DNA of 64,000 bases from Bacteroidales bacterium (GCA_014800795.1 JAAVFL010000004.1:124001-188000), one strand, 5' to 3'; counted from the first letter of the stretch, positions 33,403-43,510 are shown. Numbers and translations are program-made. The notes: generated from the letters alone by a model not told the origin.

Positions 33403-35418
33403 ATGAAAAAAGTGAACGAACAGAACCTGGCGGCCGCTTCCGAAACATCGGAACGCCAGTTTGCCGCCGAGGTCGACCCCGTGGAACTTCCCGAGAACGC
33501 GTTCCGGGAACTTGCCGAAGATGAAGACTATCGTCCGATAATGCACCCGGCGCGGCAGTATAAGGAAGTGACGGTCTACTCCGTAGTGATGGGGCTGGTG
33601 TTATGTATCATATTCAGCGCCGCAGCCGCCTACCTCGGTCTGAAGGTCGGACAGGTGTTCGAGGCAGCCATTCCTATCGCCATAATAGCCGTCGGGCTTT
33701 CGGGGGCGTTGCGTAAGAAAGATGCACTGGGGCAGAATGTGATTATACAGTCGATCGGTGCATGCTCGGGTGTTATCGTGGCAGGCGCTATTTTCACTCT
33801 CCCGGCGCTTTACATCCTTCAGGACAAATATCCTGAAATCACAGTAAGTTTCTTCCAGATATTCCTGAGTTCGCTGCTTGGCGGTGTTCTCGGAATTCTG
33901 TTCTTCATTCCTTTCCGCAAATATTTCGTAAAGGATATGCACGGAAAGTATCCTTTCCCCGAAGCAACAGCTACAACCCAGGTACTTGCCTCCGGTCAGA
34001 GCGCCGGAGCCCAGGGTGGATCACAGGCGAAAACGCTTGTGATAGCCTCGCTCATAGGCGGTATATACGACTATGTCGTGGAGACATTCGGCTTCTGGGC
34101 CGGAACACTCAATACCATGGTAAGCTCATGGGGAACGGCGCTGGCTGAAAAAACAAAACTTGTGCTGAGCTGCAACACAGGTGCTGCTGTACTTGGTCTG
34201 GGTTATATCGTCGGTCTCCGTTACGCTTTCATCATATGCGCCGGATCATTTTTCGTATGGTGGGTGCTTATCCCGCTGATGGGAACCTACGGCAACGAAA
34301 CCATCGCTGCCATGGATCCGCAGGACATATTCTCCAACTATGCCCGCATGATAGGTATCGGCGGCATAGCTATGGCCGGTGTCATAGGTATCATCAAATC
34401 GTGGCCTATCATCCGTCAGGCTGTAGGGCTTGCCGGCCGCGAATTCAAAGGGGGCAGCAAATCTGAAGGCCGTCCCATGCGCTGGCAGTGGGATATCTCA
34501 ATGAAGCATATCGTATTCTTCATAGCCATAGCTCTCATCGCTGTGCTGCTGTTCTTCTGGTTCGGTGTGATCCACAACTGGTGGCAGGCGCTCGTGGCAT
34601 GGATTGTAGTAACGATCATAGCGTTCCTCTTCACTACTGTCGCTGCCAATGCGATCGCTATAGTAGGTTCCAACCCCGTGAGCGGTATGACCCTTATGAC
34701 CCTCATCGTGGCATCGGCAATCTTCGTGGCAATCGGCCTGAAAGGTCCGTCGGGCATCGTGGCATCGATGGTGATAGGTGGTGTGGTCTGCACGGCGCTC
34801 TCCATGGCCGGAGGCTTCGTAACCGACCTGAAGGTAGGCTACTGGCTCGGATCCACTCCCCGCAAGCAGGAACAGTGGAAGTTCCTCGGAACACTGGTAT
34901 CGGCCGCTACCGTAGGCGGTGTGATTCTTGTGTTGAACCAGGTTTACGGTTTTACAGGCGAGAACGCTCTCGTAGCTCCGCAGGCCAATGCCATGGCGAA
35001 AGTGATCGAACCCCTCATGATGGGTGGCGAAACTCCCTGGATTCTCTATATGACCGGCGTTATTCTGGCTCTGCTTCTCAACTGGCTCGGAGTGCCGGCT
35101 CTGGCTTTCTGTCTTGGAATGTTCATTCCCCTGTCGCTCAATACACCGCTGCTCGTAGGTGGGGCGATTGCCTATTTCGTAAGCAACAGCTCCAAAGATA
35201 AGGCTGTGAACGACATGCGTCGCGACCGCGGCACCCTTATCGCATCGGGTCTCATCGCCGGAGGCGCGCTCTTCGGAGTGTTCGCAGCCCTCACCCGCTT
35301 CTTCGGATTCGAATACAGCTGCGGCGTAGAGCCCGGAATGCTCCAGGTTTACGGCATCATAGTTTACCTGCTTCTAATCGGCTACCTGTGGTACGACAGC
35401 TGCCGCGTAAAGAAATAA
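33403..35418 (+). CDS. OPT-family oligopeptide transporter
   Basis: 671 residues with about 15 membrane helices. The N-terminal ELTLRA-like region is EVTVYSVVMGLVLCIIFSAAAAYLGLKVG; KYPFPEATATTQVLASGQ and the NPVSGMTLMTLIVAS helix are typical of the prokaryotic PepT/YSL-related OPT branch. It should import small peptides or metal chelates coupled to protons. A soluble 50-residue N-terminal extension is rich in Glu and Ala. Substrate cannot be read from the sequence. Confidence 0.94.
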   Translation: MKKVNEQNLAAASETSERQFAAEVDPVELPENAFRELAEDEDYRPIMHPARQYKEVTVYSVVMGLVLCIIFSAAAAYLGLKVGQVFEAAIPIAIIAVGLSGALRKKDALGQNVIIQSIGACSGVIVAGAIFTLPALYILQDKYPEITVSFFQIFLSSLLGGVLGILFFIPFRKYFVKDMHGKYPFPEATATTQVLASGQSAGAQGGSQAKTLVIASLIGGIYDYVVETFGFWAGTLNTMVSSWGTALAEKTKLVLSCNTGAAVLGLGYIVGLRYAFIICAGSFFVWWVLIPLMGTYGNETIAAMDPQDIFSNYARMIGIGGIAMAGVIGIIKSWPIIRQAVGLAGREFKGGSKSEGRPMRWQWDISMKHIVFFIAIALIAVLLFFWFGVIHNWWQALVAWIVVTIIAFLFTTVAANAIAIVGSNPVSGMTLMTLIVASAIFVAIGLKGPSGIVASMVIGGVVCTALSMAGGFVTDLKVGYWLGSTPRKQEQWKFLGTLVSAATVGGVILVLNQVYGFTGENALVAPQANAMAKVIEPLMMGGETPWILYMTGVILALLLNWLGVPALAFCLGMFIPLSLNTPLLVGGAIAYFVSNSSKDKAVNDMRRDRGTLIASGLIAGGALFGVFAALTRFFGFEYSCGVEPGMLQVYGIIVYLLLIGYLWYDSCRVKK

Positions 35419-35451
35419 CACACGTTGTATTAATCCATAAAATAATCAAAA

Positions 35452-36423
35452 ATGAAAAAAGCATTCAAGTTGATCAGCATGGCGTTTATCGCTCTGACAG
35501 TTTCTGCCGGATTCGTAGCCTGCTCAAGTGATGATGACGATCAGCCGGAGAGCGGTTCCGGTATCAATCAGGAACTCGCAACTCCCACCTATGAAGCTGA
35601 TGCGGCGCTCTACAACATCACATCAGCCAACAGCGACTACCGCTCTATAGAGCTGACTGCCGCCGGAAACTATGTCGTGGTAATGGACTACGGTTACTAT
35701 GGCGCTCCCGCAAGAAAAGCCGGAGTATTCCGCAAATCAGCTATTGTATCCTCACGCGCCTACAACAACGGCATCATAGAGGGTACATTCACCAAGACAG
35801 GTGACAATACCTACAATCTGAAGGGATTCGGCACCATTACCGTCACCGGTAACGGCGGCACAGCCGTTGATCTCGACATTACCCTCGAAGATGGAACAGA
35901 CGTAAATGTTACGGCTGCGAGGAAGAATCAGAAGCCCGACAGCATGATGACTAACAATCTCTGCCGTACATGGGAGTTCGAGAGACTTCGCTACACCATC
36001 AAAATCAATAATCGCGTTATGTTCGACAAAGAGGTCGATGTAAACAATATGCGCGAACTCTACCTGGCTCTTGCAAATGCCGGAGCTCTGGACGACGATG
36101 AAGAGATCGACTGGGACGATTTCGAGGAAGAAATGGAATACATGGCTGAACGTGTAATCTTCACCAAGGCCGGAACCTATCTGGTGGAATACCGTAATTC
36201 CTCTCTTGCTATATCCACATGGTCGTGGATCAACGAAAACGCCGGAACCCTCCGCTACTCATGGGACTACGACGACATGGAGGATGACGACTACGCAGGG
36301 AATGTCGTTGTTTCTTTCCCCGGCAACAACCGCATGAAAATTGCCGAAAGCTACTACGATTATGACGATGAAGATGGCGAAAGCTATAACGAAACAATTA
36401 CCTGGACTCTCAAGCAGGCTTGA
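35452..36423 (+). CDS. Lipocalin-like lipoprotein, function unknown
   Basis: A 323-residue lipoprotein (signal MKKAFKLISMAFIALTVSAGFVAC, Cys24, then SSDDDDQPE). The N-terminal half has repeated short strands (YRSIELTAAGNYVVVMDYGYYG); the C-terminal half starts NLCRTWEFERLRYTIKIN and ends with W and Y-rich strands, resembling lipocalin-like domains of Bacteroidetes lipoproteins. It is unusually acidic, with DDDEEIDWDDFEEEME and DYDDMEDDDYAG. It begins 33 bp after the OPT gene and is probably co-transcribed. Confidence 0.8.
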   Translation: MKKAFKLISMAFIALTVSAGFVACSSDDDDQPESGSGINQELATPTYEADAALYNITSANSDYRSIELTAAGNYVVVMDYGYYGAPARKAGVFRKSAIVSSRAYNNGIIEGTFTKTGDNTYNLKGFGTITVTGNGGTAVDLDITLEDGTDVNVTAARKNQKPDSMMTNNLCRTWEFERLRYTIKINNRVMFDKEVDVNNMRELYLALANAGALDDDEEIDWDDFEEEMEYMAERVIFTKAGTYLVEYRNSSLAISTWSWINENAGTLRYSWDYDDMEDDDYAGNVVVSFPGNNRMKIAESYYDYDDEDGESYNETITWTLKQA

Positions 36424-36519
36424 TTGACTTTCGAAGACCATAATTTTGAGCGGTGTGCTGCATGCTATTTTCCTGCGGTGCGCCGCTCGTTTCTCCTAAA
36501 TCGAAGACTCCAACCGTAA

Positions 36520-37800
36520 ATGAACCGAAAGATACTGAGCCTCGCTATTCCGTCGATAGTGGCGAATATCACAACCCCGCTACTGGGGCTGGTGGATACG
36601 GCTATTACCGGGCATATGGGAAGCGCCGTGTATATCGGTGCTATAGCCGTAGGGGGAGTGATGTTCAATATGCTTTACTGGCTGTTCGGATTTCTGCGTG
36701 GAGGAACATCGGGGCTTGCAGCCCAGGCCTACGGAGCCGGCGACAGGGATGCTTCCGACATGGTGCTGTACCGGTCGCTCGCGGTGGCTGCCACGGTGGG
36801 GCTCGCTATGATTCTGCTGCAATGGCCTCTGGGCTATATACTGAGATCATTCGTTGATTCGGATCCGGCTACAGCCCGGCTTGCCGACCGATATTTCTCT
36901 ATACTGATTTATGGCGCACCTGCCGTACTCGCCACATATGCACTGTCGGGATGGTTTCTCGGGATGCAGAATTCACGTATGCTTATGGTAACCTCCATCG
37001 TTATCAATACGGTCAATATCGTCGCCAGTCTGGCATTTGTCTATGGGTTGGGATGGCAGATAGAGGGGGTGGCGTGTGGAACGCTTATTGCGCAATGGAC
37101 CGGACTTGCAGTGGGAGTGCTGTTATTGCGCCGCTATCGCCTGCATCGCCCTGCCATTGGCGACATATTGCGAGGAGGCGAACTGAAACGTTTCTTCCGT
37201 GTGAATTTCGACATGATGCTGCGCACGGTATGTCTGATCGCGGTAACCGTATGGTTCACGCGTGCGGGGGCTTCGCAGGGGGCGGTGATTCTGGCCGTCA
37301 ATACTCTTCTTATGCAGCTGTTCCTGCTTTTTTCATACATGATGGATGGCTTCGCCTACGCCGGCGAGGCGCTTGTCGGGCGATTTACCGGTAGCCGCGA
37401 TATAGCGTCGCTTCATCTCTGTGTGAAGCGTCTTTTCATGTGGGGAGCTATATGGGCTGGGCTCTTTACGGCACTATATTTTTGCGGGGGAGAGGGGTTC
37501 CTTAAGATCTTGTCGTCAGATCGCGATGTCATAGCCGCCTCGTCCGATTATTATCTGTGGGCAGTCAGTGTGCCGTTTGCCGGATTCGCCGCCTTTGCGT
37601 GGGACGGTGTATTCATCGGAGCCACACTCACACGCCAGCTCCTTGTATCCATGGCAGGTGCGATGGCCGTATTCTTTATAATTTACCTCACCTTGTTCCG
37701 CTCGATGGGCAACCATGCGCTATGGCTCGCTTTCGTAAGCTATCTTTTCGCGCGCGGGGCTATACAGACATGGCTCTATTATAATCATAAATGGGAATGA
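36520..37800 (+). CDS. MATE-family efflux transporter (DinF-like)
   Basis: 426 residues with 12 predicted helices. MNRKILSLAIPSIVANITTPLLGLVDTAITGHMG is the DinF-subfamily MATE N-terminus, and RGGTSGLAAQAYGAGD the matching cytoplasmic loop; the second half repeats the fold with MDGFAYAGEALVGRFTGSRD. It should export drugs or metabolites with Na+ or H+. The stop overlaps the following TPR gene (ATGA), so the two are translationally coupled. Confidence 0.94.
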   Translation: MNRKILSLAIPSIVANITTPLLGLVDTAITGHMGSAVYIGAIAVGGVMFNMLYWLFGFLRGGTSGLAAQAYGAGDRDASDMVLYRSLAVAATVGLAMILLQWPLGYILRSFVDSDPATARLADRYFSILIYGAPAVLATYALSGWFLGMQNSRMLMVTSIVINTVNIVASLAFVYGLGWQIEGVACGTLIAQWTGLAVGVLLLRRYRLHRPAIGDILRGGELKRFFRVNFDMMLRTVCLIAVTVWFTRAGASQGAVILAVNTLLMQLFLLFSYMMDGFAYAGEALVGRFTGSRDIASLHLCVKRLFMWGAIWAGLFTALYFCGGEGFLKILSSDRDVIAASSDYYLWAVSVPFAGFAAFAWDGVFIGATLTRQLLVSMAGAMAVFFIIYLTLFRSMGNHALWLAFVSYLFARGAIQTWLYYNHKWE

Positions 37801-38663
37801 AAACTTCGATATTACGCGATGCGGCAGCCCGGATGCGGGTGTTGATTTTCGCCATTCTGTTTCTATACCAGAATCTTTCGGCCGAGGAAACCGCCGGCGG
37901 GACGCAGTACATGCAACTTATTGAATGGGCCGATGAGGCGGTGGCCAAAAGTAACTGGGAGCGGGCCATGGCGTGTATTCAGGAAGCGATGCACACCGAA
38001 CCGTCGAACCCGCTCAACATAATGTTGCTTTCCAATCTGGGTATGATGCAGTATTATGCGGGAGAGGATTCGCTCGCTTTGCATACTCTCAGCGAGGCGA
38101 GGGCAATAGCGCCGGCCTCAACTGTGATACTCACCAACCGCGCGCGTGTTCTGACAGGCATGGGGCGTACCGACGATGCCCTCCGCGACTATGATATGAT
38201 ATTGGATATGGATTCGACCTGTGCCAACGCTTACGCCGACAGGGCGTCGCTTTTCACCGCTCTCAACCGATTTCAGGAGGCTGAGAATGATGCTGTGAAA
38301 TTCCGCGCGCTGCGTCCTGATGATTCCCACGGTTCGCTGTTGCTGGCGGTGATCTATTCAAATACCGGTCGTGCCGCAGATGCCATTCCGCTTTATACCG
38401 AGCTTATCGCTGCCCATCCGGAAGCGGTGTATTACTCGGCGCGCGCCATGTGTCGTATGCTGGGGGGAGAGTTTTTCGAGGCCGCCGACGATATAGCCCG
38501 CGGGCTTGAACTCGACCCGGACGATGGCGAACTGTATTTTTCGCGTGCTTACCTCAACCATCTCCGTTTCCGCGACGCCGACCGCGATGCCGATGCGGCC
38601 AGGGCTCTTACTCTCGGCATTGATCCTGTCCGTGTCAAAGCCCTTCCCTCGCTTCCCCGATGA
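37797..38663 (+). CDS. Exported TPR-repeat protein
   Basis: About 288 residues; the ATG at 37797 overlaps the MATE stop as ATGA, and an ATG at 37791 two codons earlier is equally possible. A signal-like N-terminus (MRVLIFAILFLYQNLSA) is followed by six or so tetratricopeptide repeats, e.g. NWERAMACIQEAMHTEPSN, DSLALHTLSEARAIAPAS, RTDDALRDYDMILDMDS, GRAADAIPLYTELIAAHPE and FFEAADDIARGLELDPDD. A periplasmic protein-protein scaffold is likely; partner unknown. Confidence 0.85.
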   Translation: MKTSILRDAAARMRVLIFAILFLYQNLSAEETAGGTQYMQLIEWADEAVAKSNWERAMACIQEAMHTEPSNPLNIMLLSNLGMMQYYAGEDSLALHTLSEARAIAPASTVILTNRARVLTGMGRTDDALRDYDMILDMDSTCANAYADRASLFTALNRFQEAENDAVKFRALRPDDSHGSLLLAVIYSNTGRAADAIPLYTELIAAHPEAVYYSARAMCRMLGGEFFEAADDIARGLELDPDDGELYFSRAYLNHLRFRDADRDADAARALTLGIDPVRVKALPSLPR

Positions 38664-38738
38664 CCGATTCCGATAGTGTGGCGAAAAACAGTGTTGCAGA
38701 ACATAGTGGCGGAATGTCGATAATTTTGGGATTTTAAG

Positions 38739-38746
38739 TAGATTTG
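38739..38746 (+). promoter_or_regulatory. -7 box of ald
   Basis: TAGATTTG, 51 bp before the ald ATG. No TTTG is seen at the normal -33 distance. Confidence 0.55.
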
Positions 38747-38797
38747 CGCGTGCCGCAGGTGAAATTGCCAGCGGAAACCTTAAAAAAACGTTTTACC

Positions 38798-39916
38798 ATG
38801 ATTATTGGCGTTCCCAAAGAGATCAAAAACAACGAGAACCGCGTGGCGCTGACGCCTGCGGGGGTCCGTGAGTTGGTGGCGCATGGCCACAAAGTGTATG
38901 TGCAGGCTACGGCCGGAGCCGGAACCGGTTTCTCAGACGACGAATATATAGCGGCGGGAGCTGCAATCCTGCCCACGATCGAGGAGGTGTATGCCATAGC
39001 CGAGATGGTAATAAAGGTTAAGGAACCGATAAAACCGGAATACGGGCTTATACGCAAGGGGCAGGTGCTGTTCACTTATTTTCATTTCGCCTCTGATCGG
39101 GAACTGACAGAATCGATGATCGCCTCCGGAGCGGTGTGTATCGCATACGAGACGGTGAGGCTTGCCAACGGCTCGCTACCGCTGCTGGTGCCGATGAGTG
39201 AGGTCGCCGGACGTATGTCGGTTCAGGAGGGATGTCGTTTCCTTGAGAAACCGCAGGGGGGACGCGGCATATTGCTCGGCGGTGTTCCGGGAGTAAAGCC
39301 GGCCAAGGTGTTGATTCTCGGTGCCGGAGTAGTGGGCCGCAATGCCGCCCTGATGGCTGCCGGGCTGGGCGCCGATGTAACCATTACCGATATATCGCTC
39401 CCGACGCTTCGCCATGTAGCGGAGACAATGCCCCGCAACGTAAAGACTCTCTTTTCGTCGCGCCACAATATCGAGGCTGAGTTGCCGGCAACCGATCTCG
39501 TGATAGGTTCCGTGCTGATCCCGGGCGCGAAAGCTCCTCATCTTATTACCCGCGATATGCTCAAACTGATGCGCCCCGGTTCGCTTCTGGTAGATGTCGC
39601 TATCGATCAGGGCGGATGCTTCGAAACTTCAGTGCCTACCACTCACTCCGAACCGACATATACCGTCGACGGCATTATCCATTACGCCGTAGCAAATATT
39701 CCCGGGGCTGTACCATATACCTCCACACTGGCGCTCACCAACGCGACTCTGCCATATGCGGTTCAACTCGCCGACAAGGGATGGCGCCGCGCATGCGGTG
39801 AGGATCGCGCTTTGGAGCAGGGGGTTAACATTGTGGATGGTAGAGTCGTGTTCCCGGCTGTCGCTGAAGCGTGGGGTCTGCCGCTATCAAAGTTAGAACT
39901 CTACACAACTGATTGA
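38798..39916 (+). CDS. ald: Alanine dehydrogenase
   Basis: NAD-dependent interconversion of L-alanine with pyruvate and ammonia. Starting at the ATG at 38798 gives 372 residues beginning MIIGVPKEIKNNENRVALTP, the standard Ald N-terminus; the ORF-track start at 38744 is a TTG inside the promoter. The catalytic lysine and histidine are in MVIKVKEPIKPEY and YFHFASDREL, and the Rossmann motif is VLILGAGVVGRNAALMAAGLGA. PGAVPYTSTLALTNATLPY is the C-terminal signature. Confidence 0.96.
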   Translation: MIIGVPKEIKNNENRVALTPAGVRELVAHGHKVYVQATAGAGTGFSDDEYIAAGAAILPTIEEVYAIAEMVIKVKEPIKPEYGLIRKGQVLFTYFHFASDRELTESMIASGAVCIAYETVRLANGSLPLLVPMSEVAGRMSVQEGCRFLEKPQGGRGILLGGVPGVKPAKVLILGAGVVGRNAALMAAGLGADVTITDISLPTLRHVAETMPRNVKTLFSSRHNIEAELPATDLVIGSVLIPGAKAPHLITRDMLKLMRPGSLLVDVAIDQGGCFETSVPTTHSEPTYTVDGIIHYAVANIPGAVPYTSTLALTNATLPYAVQLADKGWRRACGEDRALEQGVNIVDGRVVFPAVAEAWGLPLSKLELYTTD

Positions 39917-39960
39917 TCAGGGGCGTACCGGAAATCGCTGTAAGGATACCGTATTTTTTG

Positions 39961-40006
39961 CCGGAGAAAGTTTCAGTTAAGTGAGGTTTGAGAAACTTTC
40001 TCCGGC
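39961..40006. terminator. Terminator between convergent ald and the sugar kinase
   Basis: CCGGAGAAAGTTT pairs perfectly with AAACTTTCTCCGG across a 20-nt loop. Confidence 0.8.
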
Positions 40007-40048
40007 CTCGTTTGTGCCATGCGGAAGTCTGCCGTCAGGGCGGTGAAT

Positions 40049-40906
40049 TCAGTTTCCCGGATCCGCCAGGGGTGAGCGGCGTATTCCAGATATTTTCAGA
40101 CCGTGTTGTGCGGCTACCTTGCAGAGTTGTTCGCGGAAATTGTGTGCTACGGATCCGACGAAGTAGATCCCGGTAGTATGCGGAAGGTCGTGGCGTCTGA
40201 AATAGAGCATCACATTCCGGTCGAAAAACATACTGAACCCGTCAAGAACAATATTCTCTATTTCTTTACATCCGATATGAGCGCTGAGAAAGGGCGCGAA
40301 TCGGGCCAGAAAGCTGTTAGGAGTGCCATCGTCCGGCGCAGGGCGGTAGATGTGACGTATCAGTTCGTCGTAGCTGTAAGGATATGCGGCGTGAAATTCG
40401 GCAGTTATATCGGATGGAAGCAATTCTTTCAGTATGTCGGCCACAAGCCGTTTTCCGAGCCATGCGCCGGACCCTTCGTCACCGAGGATATATCCTAACG
40501 GAGGCACATTGTCGATGATTTTGCCGCCATTGCAGAGGCATGAATTGGCTCCGGTGCCGAGTATGCACACGATAGCGGCCGAATCAGATGCCACGGCATG
40601 GCATGCTCCGGCCATGTCGCTGTCGGCAATGATGCTGTCCGCTTCCGGAAAAAGTTCGTGGAGCAGCTTCTCCATACGTCGGCATGCTTCCCCTCTGCAT
40701 CCTGCACCGTAATATTCCACGCACCCTATTGCTCCGCCGTCATCTCCGAGTTGCGGAAGCAGATGCTTTGTCAGCAGCTCACGCATATCAGCACATTCCA
40801 TAACTCCGGGATTCATTCCCGGGGTGAAAATCTCCCGCACTCTGCGGCTGCCATCTGTCAGCAGCCAATGCACTTTCGTGCTTCCTCCGTCGGCTGTAAG
40901 TTTCAT
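40049..40906 (-). CDS. BadF/BcrA-family amino-sugar kinase (MurNAc/GlcNAc kinase candidate)
   Basis: 285 residues of the ASKHA ATPase fold. MKLTADGGSTKVHWLLTDG is the phosphate-1 loop, IADSDMAGACHAV the catalytic-Asp region, ICILGTGANSCLCNGG the phosphate-2 loop and GYILGDEGSGAWLGKRL the typical BadF/NagK-like motif; the adenosine region is IYFVGSVAHNF. The closest role by context is N-acetylmuramic acid or GlcNAc 6-kinase, as in the MurK kinases of Bacteroidetes. It starts 7 bp after the NamZ-like gene. No murQ etherase is in the window. Confidence 0.85.
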   Translation of the reverse strand: MKLTADGGSTKVHWLLTDGSRRVREIFTPGMNPGVMECADMRELLTKHLLPQLGDDGGAIGCVEYYGAGCRGEACRRMEKLLHELFPEADSIIADSDMAGACHAVASDSAAIVCILGTGANSCLCNGGKIIDNVPPLGYILGDEGSGAWLGKRLVADILKELLPSDITAEFHAAYPYSYDELIRHIYRPAPDDGTPNSFLARFAPFLSAHIGCKEIENIVLDGFSMFFDRNVMLYFRRHDLPHTTGIYFVGSVAHNFREQLCKVAAQHGLKISGIRRSPLADPGN

Positions 40907-40913
40907 TACCTGA

Positions 40914-42152
40914 TCAATAGATATGATAATGTTTCTTAGTCTTGTTGAATTCCTCGAGCCCTTTGCTCCATAGTGTCTCTATATCCTCCACCTTATGGCG
41001 CTGGAAGAATTTACGGCGCACATCCTTGCTGCCGCATACTTTGTCGAACATGTCGAATCGTGTGGCCGTCGCTCCTTTTGAGGCCGCATGCGCCGGATAA
41101 AGGCGCGCTATCTCCTGCATGACATAGAATTGCACAAGCGTGAGGGGCGCTTTTTCGAAGTCTGTAACATAAACTTCCACTCCGTTAAGATTCAATCCTT
41201 TGCTGAAACCGTAGTAAGGTTTGTAGCTTACCGGCCGGAACATCACCCCCGGTATCTGCAGGGCGTTGAGGTTGTCGGCGAGGTCGCGGCCGTCGATCCA
41301 GGTGGCGGCGAATGTGCGGAACGGCATCGTATAACCTACTCCGATGCTCAGGTAGTCGAGTTCGCCGGCAATTCCTGTCGCGGGATAATATATGGCTGTC
41401 TCTGCCGATGGTATATGGGGTGAGGGTAACACCCACGGCATTCCGGTTTCGGTGAAGAGCATCCCGCGGTTCCAGCCCTTCATAGGCACTACGGTGAGAC
41501 TCAATGGTTTGTCGGTGGATAGCAGATGCTCTTCATAGAGCAGGCGCGCCAGTTCGCCGGGGGTCAGGCCATAGATATATGGGATCGGATACTGGCTCAC
41601 GAAGCTGATGCAGTCGGGTTCGGTGACAAGTCCTTCGGTTTTGTGTCCGCCAAGCGGATTCGGACGATCGAGCACTACGAATTCCTTTCCCAGTCGGGCA
41701 CACTGTTCCATTGCCAGTCCCATAGTGGATATAAAGGTGTATGAGCGGCATCCGTTGTCCTGTATATCATAAACGAGAACATCTATATCCTTGAGCATCT
41801 CGGCGGTAGGGCGGCGTGTGGCGCCATATAGTGAGTAAACCTTCACACCAGTGGCGGGATCGGTAGTGCCACCCACTTTCTCGCCGGCGGGTATGTCTCC
41901 TCTGACACCATGTTCAGGTGCGAACAGTGCCACGAGGTTTACCTCCGGGCTTTCATGTAGTATGTCGATGGTGGAGCGAAGTTCGTTATCAACTCCGGTA
42001 GGATTTGTGATAAGTCCTACGCGTTTACCTTTTAAAATGTCGAAGTTATTCTCCCTGAGTACCTCTATTCCGGGTTTTACCTTTGGGGCGGCGGTTGCCG
42101 TCAGCAGGGTTGTGACACTGAGAAATATCGCAGTTATAAGTTTACGTACCAT
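40914..42152 (-). CDS. namZ: DUF1343 / NamZ-type exo-beta-N-acetylmuramidase
   Basis: 412 residues with signal peptide MVRKLITAIFLSVTTLLTATAAP. The family signatures are KGKRVGLITNPTGVDNELRSTID, LFAPEHGVRGDIPAGE, KVYSLYGATRRPTAEML, VLVYDIQDNGCRSYTFISTM and VLDRPNPLGG. DUF1343 proteins are the NamZ exo-lytic muramidases that release terminal MurNAc from peptidoglycan fragments. It is exported, so it acts outside the inner membrane. It lies between the permease (20 bp away) and the sugar kinase (7 bp away), which agrees with hydrolysis, uptake and phosphorylation of MurNAc. Confidence 0.93.
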   Translation of the reverse strand: MVRKLITAIFLSVTTLLTATAAPKVKPGIEVLRENNFDILKGKRVGLITNPTGVDNELRSTIDILHESPEVNLVALFAPEHGVRGDIPAGEKVGGTTDPATGVKVYSLYGATRRPTAEMLKDIDVLVYDIQDNGCRSYTFISTMGLAMEQCARLGKEFVVLDRPNPLGGHKTEGLVTEPDCISFVSQYPIPYIYGLTPGELARLLYEEHLLSTDKPLSLTVVPMKGWNRGMLFTETGMPWVLPSPHIPSAETAIYYPATGIAGELDYLSIGVGYTMPFRTFAATWIDGRDLADNLNALQIPGVMFRPVSYKPYYGFSKGLNLNGVEVYVTDFEKAPLTLVQFYVMQEIARLYPAHAASKGATATRFDMFDKVCGSKDVRRKFFQRHKVEDIETLWSKGLEEFNKTKKHYHIY

Positions 42153-42172
42153 TTTGTAGTTATCGTTTTTTT

Positions 42173-43468
42173 TCAGGAGTTCTTTTTGCCGAATTCAGGA
42201 TCGACTTTTATCAGATAGCAAACGCTGATCGTGGCTATGCAGCATACCATAGTCCAGATGAAGAAGGAAGTGTAGCTGAAAGTGTCGGCTATCCATCCTG
42301 CGGCCATCCCCGGGAGCATCATGCCGAGCGCCATGAAGCCTGTGCATATGGAGTAATGGGCGGTTTTGAAGCGTCCGGCGGAGAAGTAAATCAGGTAAAG
42401 CATATAGGCGGTGAATCCGAATCCGTAGCCGAACTGTTCGATGAACACGCATGCATATACCTGCCATATGGCCGCAGGCTGTACGAAAGCGAGATACACG
42501 AAAGTAAGGCATGTCAGCGACATGCTCCATGCCATAGGGTGGAGCCAGTGGCGCAGACCGTTGCGCGCGGCAACCAGGCCGCCGACTATCCCGCCGAGCA
42601 TCAGACCTATCACTCCAATTGTTCCGTAGACCCATCCCACTTCGTCGGCGGTAAGCCCGAGGCCTCCGTTTTCAACGGGGTCGAGCATGAACGGGGTTAT
42701 CATCTTCACGAGCTGCGCCTCCGGCAGTCGGTAGAGCAGCATGAACAGTATGGCAGTACCCACCTGAGGTTTGCGGAAAAATTCCACGAATGTGTCGGCG
42801 AACTCACGCATCACTTCCCGGCCCGACCGCGGGTCGCGCATGCTGTCGGCGGCGGGGCGGGGGAGGATGGCGCTGTGGTACAGGGCTATTCCGGCAAAGA
42901 AGGCTGCGAGGATGGCGAATACCAGTATCCATCCGGCTTTGGGCTGTGCCCATGCATCGCTTGCATAGGCAGCCACTATCACGAGCGCACCCTGACCTAC
43001 AACCATAGAGATGCGGTAGAAGAGCGAGCGGATCCCTACGAACATGCTCTGGCGATGTTCGGTGAGGCCGAGCATATAGAAGCCGTCGGCGGCGATGTCG
43101 TGTGTGGCGGAAGCGAACGCCATGAGCCAGAAAATGGCAAGTGTGGCGCTGAAGAATCCGGAGGCCGGGAGCACGAAAGCTATGGCGGCCATCGCTATGG
43201 CTATGATCCACTGCATGGTGATCACCCACCAGCGTTTGGTGCGGATAATATCTACGAACGGGCTCCAGAACGGCTTCACTACCCAGGGAAGATAGAGCCA
43301 TGCGGTGAAGAACGCCAGCTCGGTGTTGCTGATGCCGAGACATTTGTACATCACCGTGCTGATGGTCATTACGGCCATGTAGGGGAGACCTTCGGCGAAA
43401 TATAGTGTCGGAACCCACCACCATGCGCGGTCTTTACGGTGAGCGGTGGTGGAATTTGGCTGTGTCAT
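42173..43468 (-). CDS. AmpG/MurT-like MFS permease for muropeptides or MurNAc
   Basis: 431 residues with 12 membrane helices. The start RAWWWVPTLYFAEGLPYMAVMTISTVMYK and the loop LPWVVKPFWSPFVDIIRTKRWW are typical of AmpG-related major facilitators; ASATHDIAADGFYMLGL is the matching helix-4 motif. AmpG imports anhydro-muropeptides in enterobacteria, and the related MurT of Tannerella imports MurNAc. The operon with NamZ and a sugar kinase favours free MurNAc here. The substrate is inferred from context. Confidence 0.87.
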   Translation of the reverse strand: MTQPNSTTAHRKDRAWWWVPTLYFAEGLPYMAVMTISTVMYKCLGISNTELAFFTAWLYLPWVVKPFWSPFVDIIRTKRWWVITMQWIIAIAMAAIAFVLPASGFFSATLAIFWLMAFASATHDIAADGFYMLGLTEHRQSMFVGIRSLFYRISMVVGQGALVIVAAYASDAWAQPKAGWILVFAILAAFFAGIALYHSAILPRPAADSMRDPRSGREVMREFADTFVEFFRKPQVGTAILFMLLYRLPEAQLVKMITPFMLDPVENGGLGLTADEVGWVYGTIGVIGLMLGGIVGGLVAARNGLRHWLHPMAWSMSLTCLTFVYLAFVQPAAIWQVYACVFIEQFGYGFGFTAYMLYLIYFSAGRFKTAHYSICTGFMALGMMLPGMAAGWIADTFSYTSFFIWTMVCCIATISVCYLIKVDPEFGKKNS

Positions 43469-43510
43469 GCTGGAAGGTAATTTTTAAGGTGGATAGGGTG
43501 AATAAGGTGG

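Noticed and set aside
42356-43405. 349-aa plus-strand ORF opposite the AmpG/MurT-like permease
   Set aside because: Antisense shadow rich in His, Glu and Gly produced by the hydrophobic codons of the permease.
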